A stretch of 43,162 bases of DNA from NCBI GenBank assembly GCA_042091695.1, contig JBELHA010000026.1:1-43162 (forward strand), given 5' to 3'. Of this stretch, positions 22,019-30,248 are shown in pieces. A program made the position numbers and the translations under genes. Within the stretch, counting starts at the first letter, position 1; each line of letters starts with the position of its first letter. The DNA comes from Flavicella sp042091695 (lineage in GTDB: Bacteria; Bacteroidota; Bacteroidia; Flavobacteriales; Flavobacteriaceae). The notes under the pieces are model-generated. The model worked only from the letters and a program-made list of their open reading frames with translations, had not been told where the DNA came from and searched no databases.

Positions 22019-23149
22019 TTAGAGGCGGTTGTCCATTTGTTTTACCATTTTATTTTTCCAAGAAGCAAAATCACCAGCAATAATGTGCTTACGAGCTTCA
22101 CGAGTCAACCATAAGTAAAAACCTAAATTATGTATGGTTGCAATTTGTTTTCCAAGCATTTCGTTGGAAGCAAATAAGTGACGAAGATACGCTTTTGAAT
22201 ACTCTGTATCTACATAGGTAATTCCCATTGGGTCAATCGGTGAAAAATCGTCTTCCCATTTTTTGTTTTTGATATTGATGCTCCCTTGAGACGTAAACAA
22301 CATTCCGTTTCTTGCATTACGTGTTGGCATCACACAGTCAAACATATCTACACCTAATGCGATGTTTTCTAAAATATTGATCGGAGTTCCAACCCCCATC
22401 AAATATCTTGGTTTGTCTTCTGGCAATACACTACATACCACATCAGTCATGGCGTACATCTCTTCAGCAGGTTCTCCTACAGACAAACCTCCAATTGCAT
22501 TTCCTTCTGCTCCAACACTCGCGATAAACTCTGCAGATTGCTTTCTAAGGTCTTTGTAAGTGCTCCCTTGAACAATAGGGAAAAAAGTTTGTGAATAGCC
22601 GTATTTAAAAGGCAATTTTTCCAAGTGATTGATACAACGTTTCAACCAACGATGCGTCATATGCATCGACCTTCTCGCATAGTTAAAATCACAAGGATAA
22701 GGGGTACACTCATCAAAAGCCATGATAATATCTGCTCCAATGGTACGCTGAATCTCCATTACATTTTCAGGAGAAAAAAAGTGCATCGAACCATCAATGT
22801 GACTTTTAAAATTAACACCTGCTTCTTTGATTTTTCTTCTACCAGATAATGAATATACTTGGTATCCACCACTGTCCGTCAATATAGGTCTGTCCCAATT
22901 CATGAACTTGTGGAGTCCCCCCGCCTTTTCCAAAATAGGAGTTTTAGGTCTGAGGTATAAATGATAGGTATTACCGAGTATAATATCTGGATTGATATCT
23001 TCTTTCAATTCTCTTTGATGTACTCCTTTTACAGTACCCATTGTACCAACAGGCATGAATATAGGAGTTTCTATAACACCGTGATCGGTGGTCATTTCAG
23101 CAGCTCTCGCTTTGCTTTGTGGATCTTTCGATTTTATTTCAAACTTCAT
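22019..23149 (-). CDS. tgt: Queuine tRNA-ribosyltransferase lacking the zinc cysteines
   Basis: A 376-residue enzyme that swaps guanine 34 of GUN-anticodon tRNAs for preQ1 in queuosine synthesis. Catalytic residues are intact: TDSGGYQ (D92), AFDECTPYP (D146), GLSVGEP, and FDCVMPTRNARNG with nucleophile D271. Oddly, the usual zinc-binding Cys triad (C-x-C-x2-C before YSRAYLRHL) is replaced: G309, T311 and D314 occupy those places in DPMGITYVDTEYSKAYLRHL. The matching His (IATIHNLGFY, H340) is kept. So zinc is probably not bound there, perhaps a lineage trait. ATG 23149 is used; an earlier TTG at 23158 overlaps the -7 element TATCTTTG (23163-23156). The leader is close to zero. queE of the same pathway is at 32250. 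Confidence 0.93.
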   Translation of the reverse strand: MKFEIKSKDPQSKARAAEMTTDHGVIETPIFMPVGTMGTVKGVHQRELKEDINPDIILGNTYHLYLRPKTPILEKAGGLHKFMNWDRPILTDSGGYQVYSLSGRRKIKEAGVNFKSHIDGSMHFFSPENVMEIQRTIGADIIMAFDECTPYPCDFNYARRSMHMTHRWLKRCINHLEKLPFKYGYSQTFFPIVQGSTYKDLRKQSAEFIASVGAEGNAIGGLSVGEPAEEMYAMTDVVCSVLPEDKPRYLMGVGTPINILENIALGVDMFDCVMPTRNARNGMLFTSQGSINIKNKKWEDDFSPIDPMGITYVDTEYSKAYLRHLFASNEMLGKQIATIHNLGFYLWLTREARKHIIAGDFASWKNKMVKQMDNRL

Positions 23150-23155
23150 AGGAAA

Positions 23156-23163
23156 CAAAGATA
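23156..23163 (-). promoter_or_regulatory. -7 element of tgt, near-leaderless
   Basis: TATCTTTG on the minus strand is followed by 6 bases and ATG 23149. It also argues against the TTG at 23158 as start. Confidence 0.6.
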
Positions 23164-23262
23164 CTAGAAAGTAGCAAAGTCTGAAAGTTTAATACTAAAA
23201 CTTTGAAAGATACTTTTCAGAAGAATTCGATAGAAAGGAACAATTAAATAGGGAATTATTTG

Positions 23263-23270
23263 GTAAATTT
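23263..23270 (+). promoter_or_regulatory. -7 element of the hemJ-like gene
   Basis: TAAATTTG, 23 bases before ATG 23294. Confidence 0.55.
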
Positions 23271-23293
23271 GTAAAGAATTTAAAAGTTAAAAA

Positions 23294-23857
23294 ATGGAAT
23301 ACCTTTATATCAAAGCGTTGCATATTATCTTTATCGTCACTTGGTTTGCAGGACTTTTTTATATCGTACGTCTTTTTATCTACCACGCTGAAGCTGAAGG
23401 AAAAGAAGAACCTGCAAAAAGCATCTTGCAAACACAATACAAACTTATGAGTAAAAGGCTTTGGTATATCATTACTTGGCCCTCTGCGATATTGGCAAGT
23501 TTTTTTGCTATTTGGCTGCTTACTTTAAACCCTGCTTTACTTTCTAACACATGGATGTGGGTAAAACTCTCTTTTGTTTTTCTATTGTATTTGTACCAGC
23601 TCGGTTGTCATGTAATTTTCAAACAGTTACAAAATGATATTGTAAAATATAGTTCCGCAAAACTAAGACTATGGAATGAGGTTGCTACAGTTATTTTATT
23701 TGCTGTTGTTTTTATCGTAGAACTACAAAATAGCATGAATTGGATTTGGGGAGTTTTGGGTATTATTGCCTTTGGTATTACAATGATGGTACTTGTAAAA
23801 CTATACAAGAAAACTAGAAAAAAGAAAAGTTGGGATGGCAATGAAAACAAAGAATAA
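23294..23857 (+). CDS. hemJ: HemJ-like protoporphyrinogen oxidase (CopD family)
   Basis: A 187-residue membrane protein with four hydrophobic segments (about 6-28, 55-77, 85-108, 128-165 as one or two). The start YLYIKALHIIFIVTWFAGLFYIVRLFIYH matches HemJ (UPF0093), which converts protoporphyrinogen IX to protoporphyrin IX in heme synthesis. H10 and K91 (WMWVKLSF) lie where the two essential HemJ residues are expected. The C-terminal tail is basic. It has its own promoter and stands alone on the plus strand. Automated pipelines may call it only CopD family protein. Heme supply fits with the di-heme cytochrome in this window, but no link is shown. Confidence 0.75.
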   Translation: MEYLYIKALHIIFIVTWFAGLFYIVRLFIYHAEAEGKEEPAKSILQTQYKLMSKRLWYIITWPSAILASFFAIWLLTLNPALLSNTWMWVKLSFVFLLYLYQLGCHVIFKQLQNDIVKYSSAKLRLWNEVATVILFAVVFIVELQNSMNWIWGVLGIIAFGITMMVLVKLYKKTRKKKSWDGNENKE

Positions 23858-23889
23858 TAAACAAACACTTAAATAGACTAAAAAATAAA

Positions 23890-25032
23890 TTACTTTTTAA
23901 GGTCTACTATTTCACCACGACCATCTGATGAATTGCTACCGATGACATAATTTGTATTCTCAGAGTGAAACTTATAAATGGTACTCAAGCTATTGAATTC
24001 CGATATCATTTTTATAATCTGTTGGTAGGACAGAAATGAAACGTCAAACCAAACTTCTTCAACTCCATTTTTCTTTATAAAACGCTCTATCTTTTTATAT
24101 GAATTGAACTGTACAAACTTTAATTTCTTTTGCATTTGCTTGTCGATTGATATCTTTTTCGCTCCAACATATAATATTTTCTCTCGATTATTAATGATAA
24201 TGGGTGCATCTGAAAGTTGTAAGTATTTTGCGAAAAACCAAAGGCGAATTCCAACAGTCATTGAAATATTCATCAAAAAACTTTTTTTAAAATGTTTTTT
24301 GTAAAATATCTCCATGGCACCGTGAAAATGCTTTAGGTAACGCACATCTTTACGAGTAGACTCTCCTTTGAAATGTATAATTTTACTCGTTCCTAGATAG
24401 TAATTTTTATAGCCTGCCTTAAGCAGTTTATAACTGAGATCAATATCTTCACCGTACATAAAGTAATCCTCATCAAAGCCACCTACCTCTTTGTAAACTT
24501 TTGTTTTCAGCAACATAAACGCCCCCACCAACACATCGATTTTTCCAGCATCTGTTTGCGAAAGATGGTTTGCATAATAGGTGTTTTTGGAGGTATTGAT
24601 ACCAAACATCTTATATAGGGTAGATTGTAATGAGGGAATTCCTCTTTTACTCTCTGGCAAATAAGTCCCTGTTCCATCTACAAGCTGCACGCCAAGTGCC
24701 CCTAAATCTTCTTTTGTGTCTGCTTCCGCCAATATCTCTTCAAAAGTATGTTCCCCAACTATCGTATCTGGATTGAGGATCAACACATATTCTCCTTTGG
24801 CATTTGCAACACCCATATTATTTGCTTTTGAAAAACCAACATTTTCGGTGTTTGCAATCAATACTACATCTGGAAAATGCCTTCGTACGTGTTTGCAACT
24901 ATTATCAGAAGAATCATTATCAACCACAATAACCTCGGAAGATATGTTTTTACACGCTTTGAGAACACTTCGCAAACATATGTCCAGAAAATATTGAACA
25001 TTGTAGTTGACAATTACAACAGAAAGCTTCAT
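23890..25032 (-). CDS. Glycosyltransferase family 2
   Basis: A 380-residue glycosyltransferase of the rhamnosyl-transferase-like GT2 group. Visible: KLSVVIVNYNVQYFLDICLRSV (GT-A nucleotide-binding start), DNDSSDNS, NTENVGFSKANNMGV, YVLILNPDT (metal-binding motif as N-P-D), then GAFMLLKTKVYKEVGGFDEDYFMYGEDIDLSYKLLKAGYKNYYLG with the ED catalytic area and FKGEST. A tail of about 120 residues (260-380) has no motif I know and may hold a membrane-associated helix (FLMNISMTVGIRLWFFAKYLQL). ATG 25032 is used rather than an upstream ATG that adds nine polar residues. Sugar donor and acceptor are unknown; cell-wall or LPS polysaccharide is likely. Confidence 0.85.
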   Translation of the reverse strand: MKLSVVIVNYNVQYFLDICLRSVLKACKNISSEVIVVDNDSSDNSCKHVRRHFPDVVLIANTENVGFSKANNMGVANAKGEYVLILNPDTIVGEHTFEEILAEADTKEDLGALGVQLVDGTGTYLPESKRGIPSLQSTLYKMFGINTSKNTYYANHLSQTDAGKIDVLVGAFMLLKTKVYKEVGGFDEDYFMYGEDIDLSYKLLKAGYKNYYLGTSKIIHFKGESTRKDVRYLKHFHGAMEIFYKKHFKKSFLMNISMTVGIRLWFFAKYLQLSDAPIIINNREKILYVGAKKISIDKQMQKKLKFVQFNSYKKIERFIKKNGVEEVWFDVSFLSYQQIIKMISEFNSLSTIYKFHSENTNYVIGSNSSDGRGEIVDLKK

Positions 25033-25144
25033 AATAGGTGACGTTGAATTATAGTACACAATCTAAATTTGAGACAGTGGGGTTAAGAATTCGTAAAGAA
25101 ACAAAAAAAAAACAGGTGACAAAAAAAAGAGCAAAAAAATATTC

Positions 25145-25762
25145 TTAGGCCTCTAAAGAATCCCCAAAAGGAATTCTATTGGCAATACTTCTTCCCAATG
25201 TAATCTCATCTGCATATTGCAATTCATCACCGACAGAAATCCCTCTTGCAATGGTTGAAATAGTAACATCCGTATCTTTTAATTGTCGGTAGATATAAAA
25301 GTTAGTAGTATCTCCCTCCATTGTTGAGCTCAAAGCCAAGATTAATTCCTTTACTTTTCCTGACTTTACTTTGTCTACTAGACTTTCAATTGTTAAATTA
25401 TGAGGCCCTACTCCTTCCATAGGAGATATTTTACCTCCTAGCACATGGTACAAACCTTTGTATTGTACCGTATTTTCGATCGCCATAACATCTCGAATAT
25501 CTTCCACAACACATACTACTTCCCTATTTCGACTGGGATCTGCACAAATTTCACATAAGATTACATCCGAAATATTATGACAGCTTTCACAGTATTTGAT
25601 ATCATCTACAAGCGTATCTAAAGCAGCTGTTAGATGTTTGGTATGACTTTTAGATTGTTTTAAAAGATGAAGAACCAAGCGCAATGCAGTACGCTTTCCT
25701 ATACCGGGTAAATGCGCTACTTCATTGACCGCATTTTCTAATAGTTTTGACGAAAAATTCAT
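25145..25762 (-). CDS. recR: Recombination mediator RecR
   Basis: A 205-residue protein that, with RecO and RecF, loads RecA at gaps. Domains: helix-hairpin-helix (1-55, LPGIGKRTALRLVLHLL), zinc finger with four Cys (CESCHNISDVILCEIC, about 70-85), Toprim (about 95-175, VVCVVEDIRDVMAIEN, LGGKISPMEGVGP, EGDTTNFYI) and the Walker-B-like C-terminal ISVGDELQYADEITLGRSI. All key residues are present. The -7 element TACATTTG (25774-25767) ends 4 bases before ATG, so the mRNA is probably leaderless. It is divergent from the symporter gene. Confidence 0.97.
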   Translation of the reverse strand: MNFSSKLLENAVNEVAHLPGIGKRTALRLVLHLLKQSKSHTKHLTAALDTLVDDIKYCESCHNISDVILCEICADPSRNREVVCVVEDIRDVMAIENTVQYKGLYHVLGGKISPMEGVGPHNLTIESLVDKVKSGKVKELILALSSTMEGDTTNFYIYRQLKDTDVTISTIARGISVGDELQYADEITLGRSIANRIPFGDSLEA

Positions 25763-25766
25763 ACTA

Positions 25767-25774
25767 CAAATGTA
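25767..25774 (-). promoter_or_regulatory. -7 element of recR, leaderless arrangement
   Basis: TACATTTG on the minus strand, then TAGT, then ATG 25762. Confidence 0.6.
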
Positions 25775-25848
25775 CTAATTAAAGAGGGTTTTCTTTTATA
25801 AACAGTCAGCTTATTACACATTAATTGCCTTGGTTTATAAATTATAAA

Positions 25849-25856
25849 TATATTAG
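25849..25856 (+). promoter_or_regulatory. Weak -7 element of the symporter gene
   Basis: TATATTAG has one mismatch to TAnnTTTG, 29 bases before ATG 25886. Confidence 0.35.
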
Positions 25857-25885
25857 CGTTCGAAACTAACATCAATAAAATTTTT

Positions 25886-27349
25886 ATGGAACCTTTTGTT
25901 CTTCTGAGTATCGTTGCGCTTTATTTTTTTCTTTTAATTGGTATCTCATATTTGACAGGTAAAAATGATAGCAATACCAATTTTTTTAAAGCCGGAAAAA
26001 GCTCTCCATGGTATGTGGTCGCTTTTGGAATGATTGGAGCCTCTCTTTCAGGCGTCACATTTATTTCTGTTCCAGGCTGGGTTCAAAGTAGTCAGTTTAG
26101 CTATATGCAGATTGTAATCGGTTATTTATTCGGTTACATTGCTATCGCATACATACTAATTCCGCTTTACTACAAAGCTAATATCACTTCTATATACCAG
26201 TTTTTAGATTCGAGATTTGGCCCTACTAGCCATAAAACTGGAGCCTTTTTCTTTTTTGTTTCTAGAGTATTGGGTGCCTCATTTAGACTGTTTTTAGTAG
26301 CTTCTGTCTTTCAGTATTTTATATTTGATGCCATGGGTATCTCTTTTGAATTTACAGTTGTAATTTCAATACTCATGATATGGATTTACACATTTAAAGG
26401 AGGCATCAAAACCATAGTTTGGACTGACACCTTGCAAACCCTTTTTATGTTGATTGCAGTTGGAACAGCAATAGTAACTTTACTAGGGGAATTTGAGGGT
26501 ACTATTTTCGATGTATTGGCATCTCCTACCTTTAAAACATATAGTAAAACACTTTTCACAGAAGATTTTAACGATAAAAAATACTGGATTAAATCTTTAC
26601 TTGGAGGGATGTTTATTGCCATTGCCATGACTGGATTGGATCAAGATATGATGCAAAAAAACCTGACCTGTAAAAACAGCAAAGAAGCACAATGGAATAT
26701 AATGTCTTTAGGTTTTGTACTCATTTTCATCAATTTTATTTTCCTTTTTTTAGGAGCACTTCTTTTTATGTATGCAGAAAAATACAACATTGCAATTCCT
26801 ATGATTGATGGAAAAGTAAAAACGGATTTACTTTTTCCAGAAATTGCGCTCAATGGCGTTCTTGGCACTCCGCTTGCCGTTGTCTTTATTTTGGGCTTGA
26901 TTGCAGCCGCTTATTCAAGTGCTGATAGTGCTTTGACCTCTTTAACCACTTCATTTTGTTATGACTTTCTAGACATTGATAAAAAACCTAAAAACCAACA
27001 AACAAAAATTCGTAAAAATGCTCACATCTTAGTTTCTCTATTGTTAATTGTTGTAATTATTGTTTTCAAATATATCTTAGAGGACAATGTAATCAGCAGT
27101 CTATTACAAATTGCTAGTTACACCTATGGACCACTTTTGGGAATGTTTGCCTTTGGAATATTTACAAAGCACAGGGTTAAAGATCAAATAGTCCCTTTTA
27201 TAGCAATTGTATCCGTACTGCTAAGTACCCTTCTAAATACTTTTTCGGAAGAATACTTACAAGGATATCAATTTGGCTATGAACTATTGATTGTTAATGG
27301 AGGGTTGACCTTTTTAGGCATGCATCTAATAAGGGCAAAGAGAGAATAA
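25886..27349 (+). CDS. Sodium:solute symporter (SSS family)
   Basis: A 487-residue membrane carrier with about 13 hydrophobic segments and the LeuT-like fold of the SSS family. Signature stretches: the GKNDSNTNFFKAGKSSPWYVVAFGMIGASLSGVTFISVPG start, FLDSRFGP, AFFFFVSRVLGASFRL, GGIKTIVWTDTLQT (conserved in SSS), AMTGLDQDMMQKNLTCKN and LGLIAAAYSSADSALTSLTTSFCYDF (helix 8 region with the Na2-site Ser/Asp pattern). The substrate may be a sugar, proline, pantothenate or other organic solute and cannot be told from sequence. Its stop is 50 bases before pdxH, which has its own promoter. Confidence 0.88.
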   Translation: MEPFVLLSIVALYFFLLIGISYLTGKNDSNTNFFKAGKSSPWYVVAFGMIGASLSGVTFISVPGWVQSSQFSYMQIVIGYLFGYIAIAYILIPLYYKANITSIYQFLDSRFGPTSHKTGAFFFFVSRVLGASFRLFLVASVFQYFIFDAMGISFEFTVVISILMIWIYTFKGGIKTIVWTDTLQTLFMLIAVGTAIVTLLGEFEGTIFDVLASPTFKTYSKTLFTEDFNDKKYWIKSLLGGMFIAIAMTGLDQDMMQKNLTCKNSKEAQWNIMSLGFVLIFINFIFLFLGALLFMYAEKYNIAIPMIDGKVKTDLLFPEIALNGVLGTPLAVVFILGLIAAAYSSADSALTSLTTSFCYDFLDIDKKPKNQQTKIRKNAHILVSLLLIVVIIVFKYILEDNVISSLLQIASYTYGPLLGMFAFGIFTKHRVKDQIVPFIAIVSVLLSTLLNTFSEEYLQGYQFGYELLIVNGGLTFLGMHLIRAKRE

Positions 27350-27386
27350 TTTTTATAATTCCTTAGAAATAAACTTAAAATAATCT

Positions 27387-27394
27387 TATTTTTG
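27387..27394 (+). promoter_or_regulatory. -7 element of pdxH, leaderless arrangement
   Basis: TATTTTTG, then AAAC, then ATG 27399. Confidence 0.6.
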
Positions 27395-27398
27395 AAAC

Positions 27399-28046
27399 AT
27401 GGAAAAAGACTTAAGTGACTATAGGAAATCCTATGTTAAAAAAGAACTTCGAACTTCCGAAGTTCCCAAAAATCCATTCGTGCTATTTCAAAAATGGTTT
27501 GACGCCGTAGAAGCTAGTAATAGCGTTGAAGAAACCAATGCAATGTCTATAGCAACTGTTGGAGAGGATGGTTTTCCCAAAACCCGTATTGTTTTACTCA
27601 AACAACTCACAGAAGAAGGGTTTGTATTTTACACCAACTACAACAGTGAAAAAGGAAAAGCCATCACAAATAATCCTCAAGTGTGTCTGTCATTTTTCTG
27701 GCCTGAAATGGAACAACAAATTATCATCAAAGGCATAGCTGAAAAAGTAAGCCCTGAAACATCGGATGCTTATTTTGCTTCTAGACCTAAAGGAAGTCAA
27801 TTGGGAGCTTGGGCGTCAGCACAAAGCACTGTTGTCCCTTCTAAAGAGACGTTGGTAGCAAGCCTATCGCAACACGAAACCTCATTTGGAGATGGAAAAA
27901 TTCCACGACCTAAACATTGGGGGGGATTTATGGTAAAGCCAACAAGCATAGAATTTTGGCAAGGCAGACCCAACCGTATGCACGATAGAATTCGTTTTAG
28001 CTCGGAACAAGATAATTCTTGGAAAATAGAACGCCTAGCTCCTTGA
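27399..28046 (+). CDS. pdxH: Pyridoxamine 5'-phosphate oxidase
   Basis: A 215-residue FMN flavoprotein that makes pyridoxal 5'-phosphate from PNP or PMP. Motifs: DYRKSYVKKELRTSEVPKNPFVLFQKWF near the start, MSIATVGEDGFPKTRIVLLKQ (FMN contacts), GFVFYTNYNSEKGKAI, FFWPEMEQQIIIKGIAEKV, YFASRPKGSQLGAWAS and the C-terminal signature PKHWGGFMVKPTSIEFWQGRPNRMHDRI...WKIERLAP. Length and all motifs are typical. The -7 element is 4 bases from ATG, so the mRNA is predicted to be leaderless. Confidence 0.97.
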   Translation: MEKDLSDYRKSYVKKELRTSEVPKNPFVLFQKWFDAVEASNSVEETNAMSIATVGEDGFPKTRIVLLKQLTEEGFVFYTNYNSEKGKAITNNPQVCLSFFWPEMEQQIIIKGIAEKVSPETSDAYFASRPKGSQLGAWASAQSTVVPSKETLVASLSQHETSFGDGKIPRPKHWGGFMVKPTSIEFWQGRPNRMHDRIRFSSEQDNSWKIERLAP

Positions 28047-28096
28047 ACCTAAGTACAGAATATTATTTGAGTTTTTGATATATAAATATAGAATCG

Positions 28097-28104
28097 TATA
28101 TTTA
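28097..28104 (+). promoter_or_regulatory. Weak -7 element of the sixA-like gene
   Basis: TATATTTA has one mismatch to TAnnTTTG, 18 bases before ATG 28123. Confidence 0.35.
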
Positions 28105-28122
28105 AATTAGCTTTTACAATTT

Positions 28123-28623
28123 ATGAAAACAGTATATATTGTTAGACATGCAAAGTCTTCTTGGGAATACGAAGGAATAGCAGATATTGATAGACCTTTG
28201 AAAAAAAGGGGAATCAACGATTCTTATTTGGTTTCTGAGCACCTCAATACACTCATTGAAAAACCAGATGTTTTCATCACTAGTAGTGCTGCTAGAGCAT
28301 TATCTACGGCTGTAATTTTTAGTAATAATTTTGGATATCCCCTATCCAACTTAATGATCAAGAAATCACTGTATTCTTTTAGTGATGGCTATTTGGTAAA
28401 AACCATAAAAGCCTTAGATGATGGATTTAATACCGCTATTATATTTAGCCACGACCACGGTATCAATGATTTTGTAAACAAATTTGGTAGCAAAGAAATT
28501 ATACATGTCCCAACTTGCGGTGTTATAGGTATTCAATTCGAAGATTCGCATTGGAAAAGCATCAAAAAAGGAAAAACAATACTGAATATAGCTCCCAAAA
28601 AAATAAAAAACCTAAAAAAATAG
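28123..28623 (+). CDS. sixA: SixA-like histidine phosphatase
   Basis: A 166-residue protein of the histidine phosphatase (RHG) superfamily. The catalytic RHAKSSW is at 8-14 (H9 is the phospho-acceptor); the core also has DRPLKKRG, SSAARALSTA (second Arg) and IIFSHDHGIND, with His following. It is close to E. coli SixA, which removes phosphate from His of signalling proteins; the substrate here is unknown. The end (KGKTILNIAPKKIKNLKK) is Lys-rich. The stop overlaps a translation-coupling region: the next gene starts at TTG four bases later. Coupling to a Ppx/GppA-type gene is a common layout in flavobacteria. Confidence 0.85.
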   Translation: MKTVYIVRHAKSSWEYEGIADIDRPLKKRGINDSYLVSEHLNTLIEKPDVFITSSAARALSTAVIFSNNFGYPLSNLMIKKSLYSFSDGYLVKTIKALDDGFNTAIIFSHDHGINDFVNKFGSKEIIHVPTCGVIGIQFEDSHWKSIKKGKTILNIAPKKIKNLKK

Positions 28624-28627
28624 TCCT

Positions 28628-29521
28628 TTGTTAGAAATAAAGAAATATGCTGCGATAGATATAGGATCCAATGCTGTAAGGTTATTGATTGCTAACATCG
28701 TTCTCATTCCTGATGAAAAACCAAAATTCAAGAAATCTTCTTTGATTCGTGTGCCTATTCGTTTGGGAGCAGATACCTTTAATACAGGTAGTATCTCTAA
28801 AACCAATATTGATAGAATGTTGGAAACAATGAAAGCGTTCCGGTTGTTGATGAACGTTCACAATGTAGAAAAATACAAGGCTTGTGCAACTTCTGCCATG
28901 CGAAATGCTAACAATGGTGAAGCACTGATTCACAAAATACATAAAGAAGCTGCCATTGATATAGAAATCATCGATGGAAAAAAAGAAGCCGAAATCATTG
29001 CTTCCACAGATTTGTCACAATTGATAGAAGGACATAAATCCTATTTATATGTTGATGTAGGTGGTGGAAGTACCGAATTTACTGTGTTTAGCAAAAAGAA
29101 AGTTGTGGCCTCTAAATCATTCAAACTCGGGACGGTTCGTTTGCTCAACAAAGAAATTGACAACAAACCAACTTGGTCAGAAATACGCTCTTGGATTGAA
29201 ACTCATACTGCAGACTTAAGAAAAGTAGTACTCATAGGATCTGGTGGAAATATCAATAAGATTTTTAAAATGTCAGGTCAATCTGTTGACAAACCATTGA
29301 CCTATATCTTTATGAAAGCAAACTATCACTTTCTTAAGAAGATGAGTTATGAGGAAAGAATATCAGAACTGGGCTTGAACCCAGATCGAGCAGATGTAAT
29401 CATACCAGCAACTAAAATATACCTCTCTGCGATGAAATGGTCGGGTGCTAAAAAGATTTACGTTCCAAAAATTGGTCTGTCCGATGGGATTATCAAAAGT
29501 CTTTACAACGAAACTCTTTAA
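28628..29521 (+). CDS. ppx: Ppx/GppA family phosphatase, TTG start
   Basis: A 297-residue ASKHA-fold enzyme: exopolyphosphatase or pppGpp phosphohydrolase. Motifs: YAAIDIGSNAVRLLI at 8-22 (phosphate 1), ACATSAMRNANNG, EAEIIASTDL, YVDVGGGSTEFTVF (phosphate 2) and LIGSGGNINKIF. It has only the N-terminal two-lobe domain and lacks the HD-like C-terminal part of E. coli Ppx, as in short Bacteroidota forms. The start must be TTG 28628: the DIGSN motif needs it, and no in-frame ATG lies near. It begins 4 bases after the sixA-like stop, so translation is coupled. A role with relA/spoT (39024) in the (p)ppGpp cycle is possible but not shown. Confidence 0.85.
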   Translation: MLEIKKYAAIDIGSNAVRLLIANIVLIPDEKPKFKKSSLIRVPIRLGADTFNTGSISKTNIDRMLETMKAFRLLMNVHNVEKYKACATSAMRNANNGEALIHKIHKEAAIDIEIIDGKKEAEIIASTDLSQLIEGHKSYLYVDVGGGSTEFTVFSKKKVVASKSFKLGTVRLLNKEIDNKPTWSEIRSWIETHTADLRKVVLIGSGGNINKIFKMSGQSVDKPLTYIFMKANYHFLKKMSYEERISELGLNPDRADVIIPATKIYLSAMKWSGAKKIYVPKIGLSDGIIKSLYNETL

Positions 29522-29531
29522 GACTATTGCA

Positions 29532-30248
29532 ATGCAGTTAAATATTGTACTAAAAAAAAGTGTATACATCTTTGCGCTCACGCTACTAACGATTGCTTGT
29601 AAGGATACTAAGAAAACAAAAACTCTTAAAAAAAACATCCCTACCAAAAAAGTCGTAACGATATCCAAAAAGAAAAAAGAGAAGTTTCGGTACATTAAAG
29701 ATACCGTAAACTCTGAAAATGCGATTGCCTTTTTTACAGACTACGGTAAAAAGCACCCTGAAACAAAAGTTAAACTATCGACTCGTTTTGGGGACGTTTA
29801 TATCAAACTTTACGAGAACACTCCGCTACACAGAGCTAGTTTTATCTATTTAGTAAAAAACAAATATTTTAATACAACCTGTTTTTACAGAATAGTCCCA
29901 GACTTTATCGTACAAGGAGGAAATTCTGACGAAGAAACTACAGCTGAATTTAGAAGACAGCTCAACAACTATTTACTGCCGGCTGAATTCAGAAAAAACC
30001 GAAAACACAAAAGAGGTGCTTTGGCAGCTGCAAGAGAATGGGTTGACAATCCTGATAAAAAATCATCTCCTTTTCAATTTTACTTTATACAGGCTCGAAG
30101 AAGCCAAGCACATTTAGATTTTGAGCATACCGTATTTGGAGAAATCACAAAAGGGCTATCAGTCATCGATACAATCGCTGAACTACCTACAGATCCCAAG
30201 GAATGGCCCTTACAGGATGTGTTTATTAAGATGAGAGTATTGGAATAA
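29532..30248 (+). CDS. Cyclophilin-type peptidyl-prolyl isomerase lipoprotein
   Basis: A 238-residue protein. ATG 29532 gives a signal peptide (K8, K9, hydrophobic core) and lipobox TIAC with C23; the earlier in-frame ATG at 29445 lies inside ppx and would bury the signal. A Lys-rich linker (24-60) leads to a cyclophilin domain (about 75-235): STRFGDVYIKLYENTPLHRASF, CFYRIVPDFIVQGG (active-site R/F region), an insert of about 20 residues (TTAEFRRQLNNYLLPAEF), GALAAAREWVDNPDKKSSPFQFYFIQ and HTVFGEITKGLSVIDTIA. It folds exported proteins in the periplasm or at the membrane. It starts 10 bases after ppx and shares its mRNA. Confidence 0.85.
   Translation: MQLNIVLKKSVYIFALTLLTIACKDTKKTKTLKKNIPTKKVVTISKKKKEKFRYIKDTVNSENAIAFFTDYGKKHPETKVKLSTRFGDVYIKLYENTPLHRASFIYLVKNKYFNTTCFYRIVPDFIVQGGNSDEETTAEFRRQLNNYLLPAEFRKNRKHKRGALAAAREWVDNPDKKSSPFQFYFIQARRSQAHLDFEHTVFGEITKGLSVIDTIAELPTDPKEWPLQDVFIKMRVLE

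Noticed and set aside
29445..29531. N-terminal extension of the cyclophilin lipoprotein
   Set aside because: It lies inside the ppx-like gene and would place 29 residues before the signal peptide.
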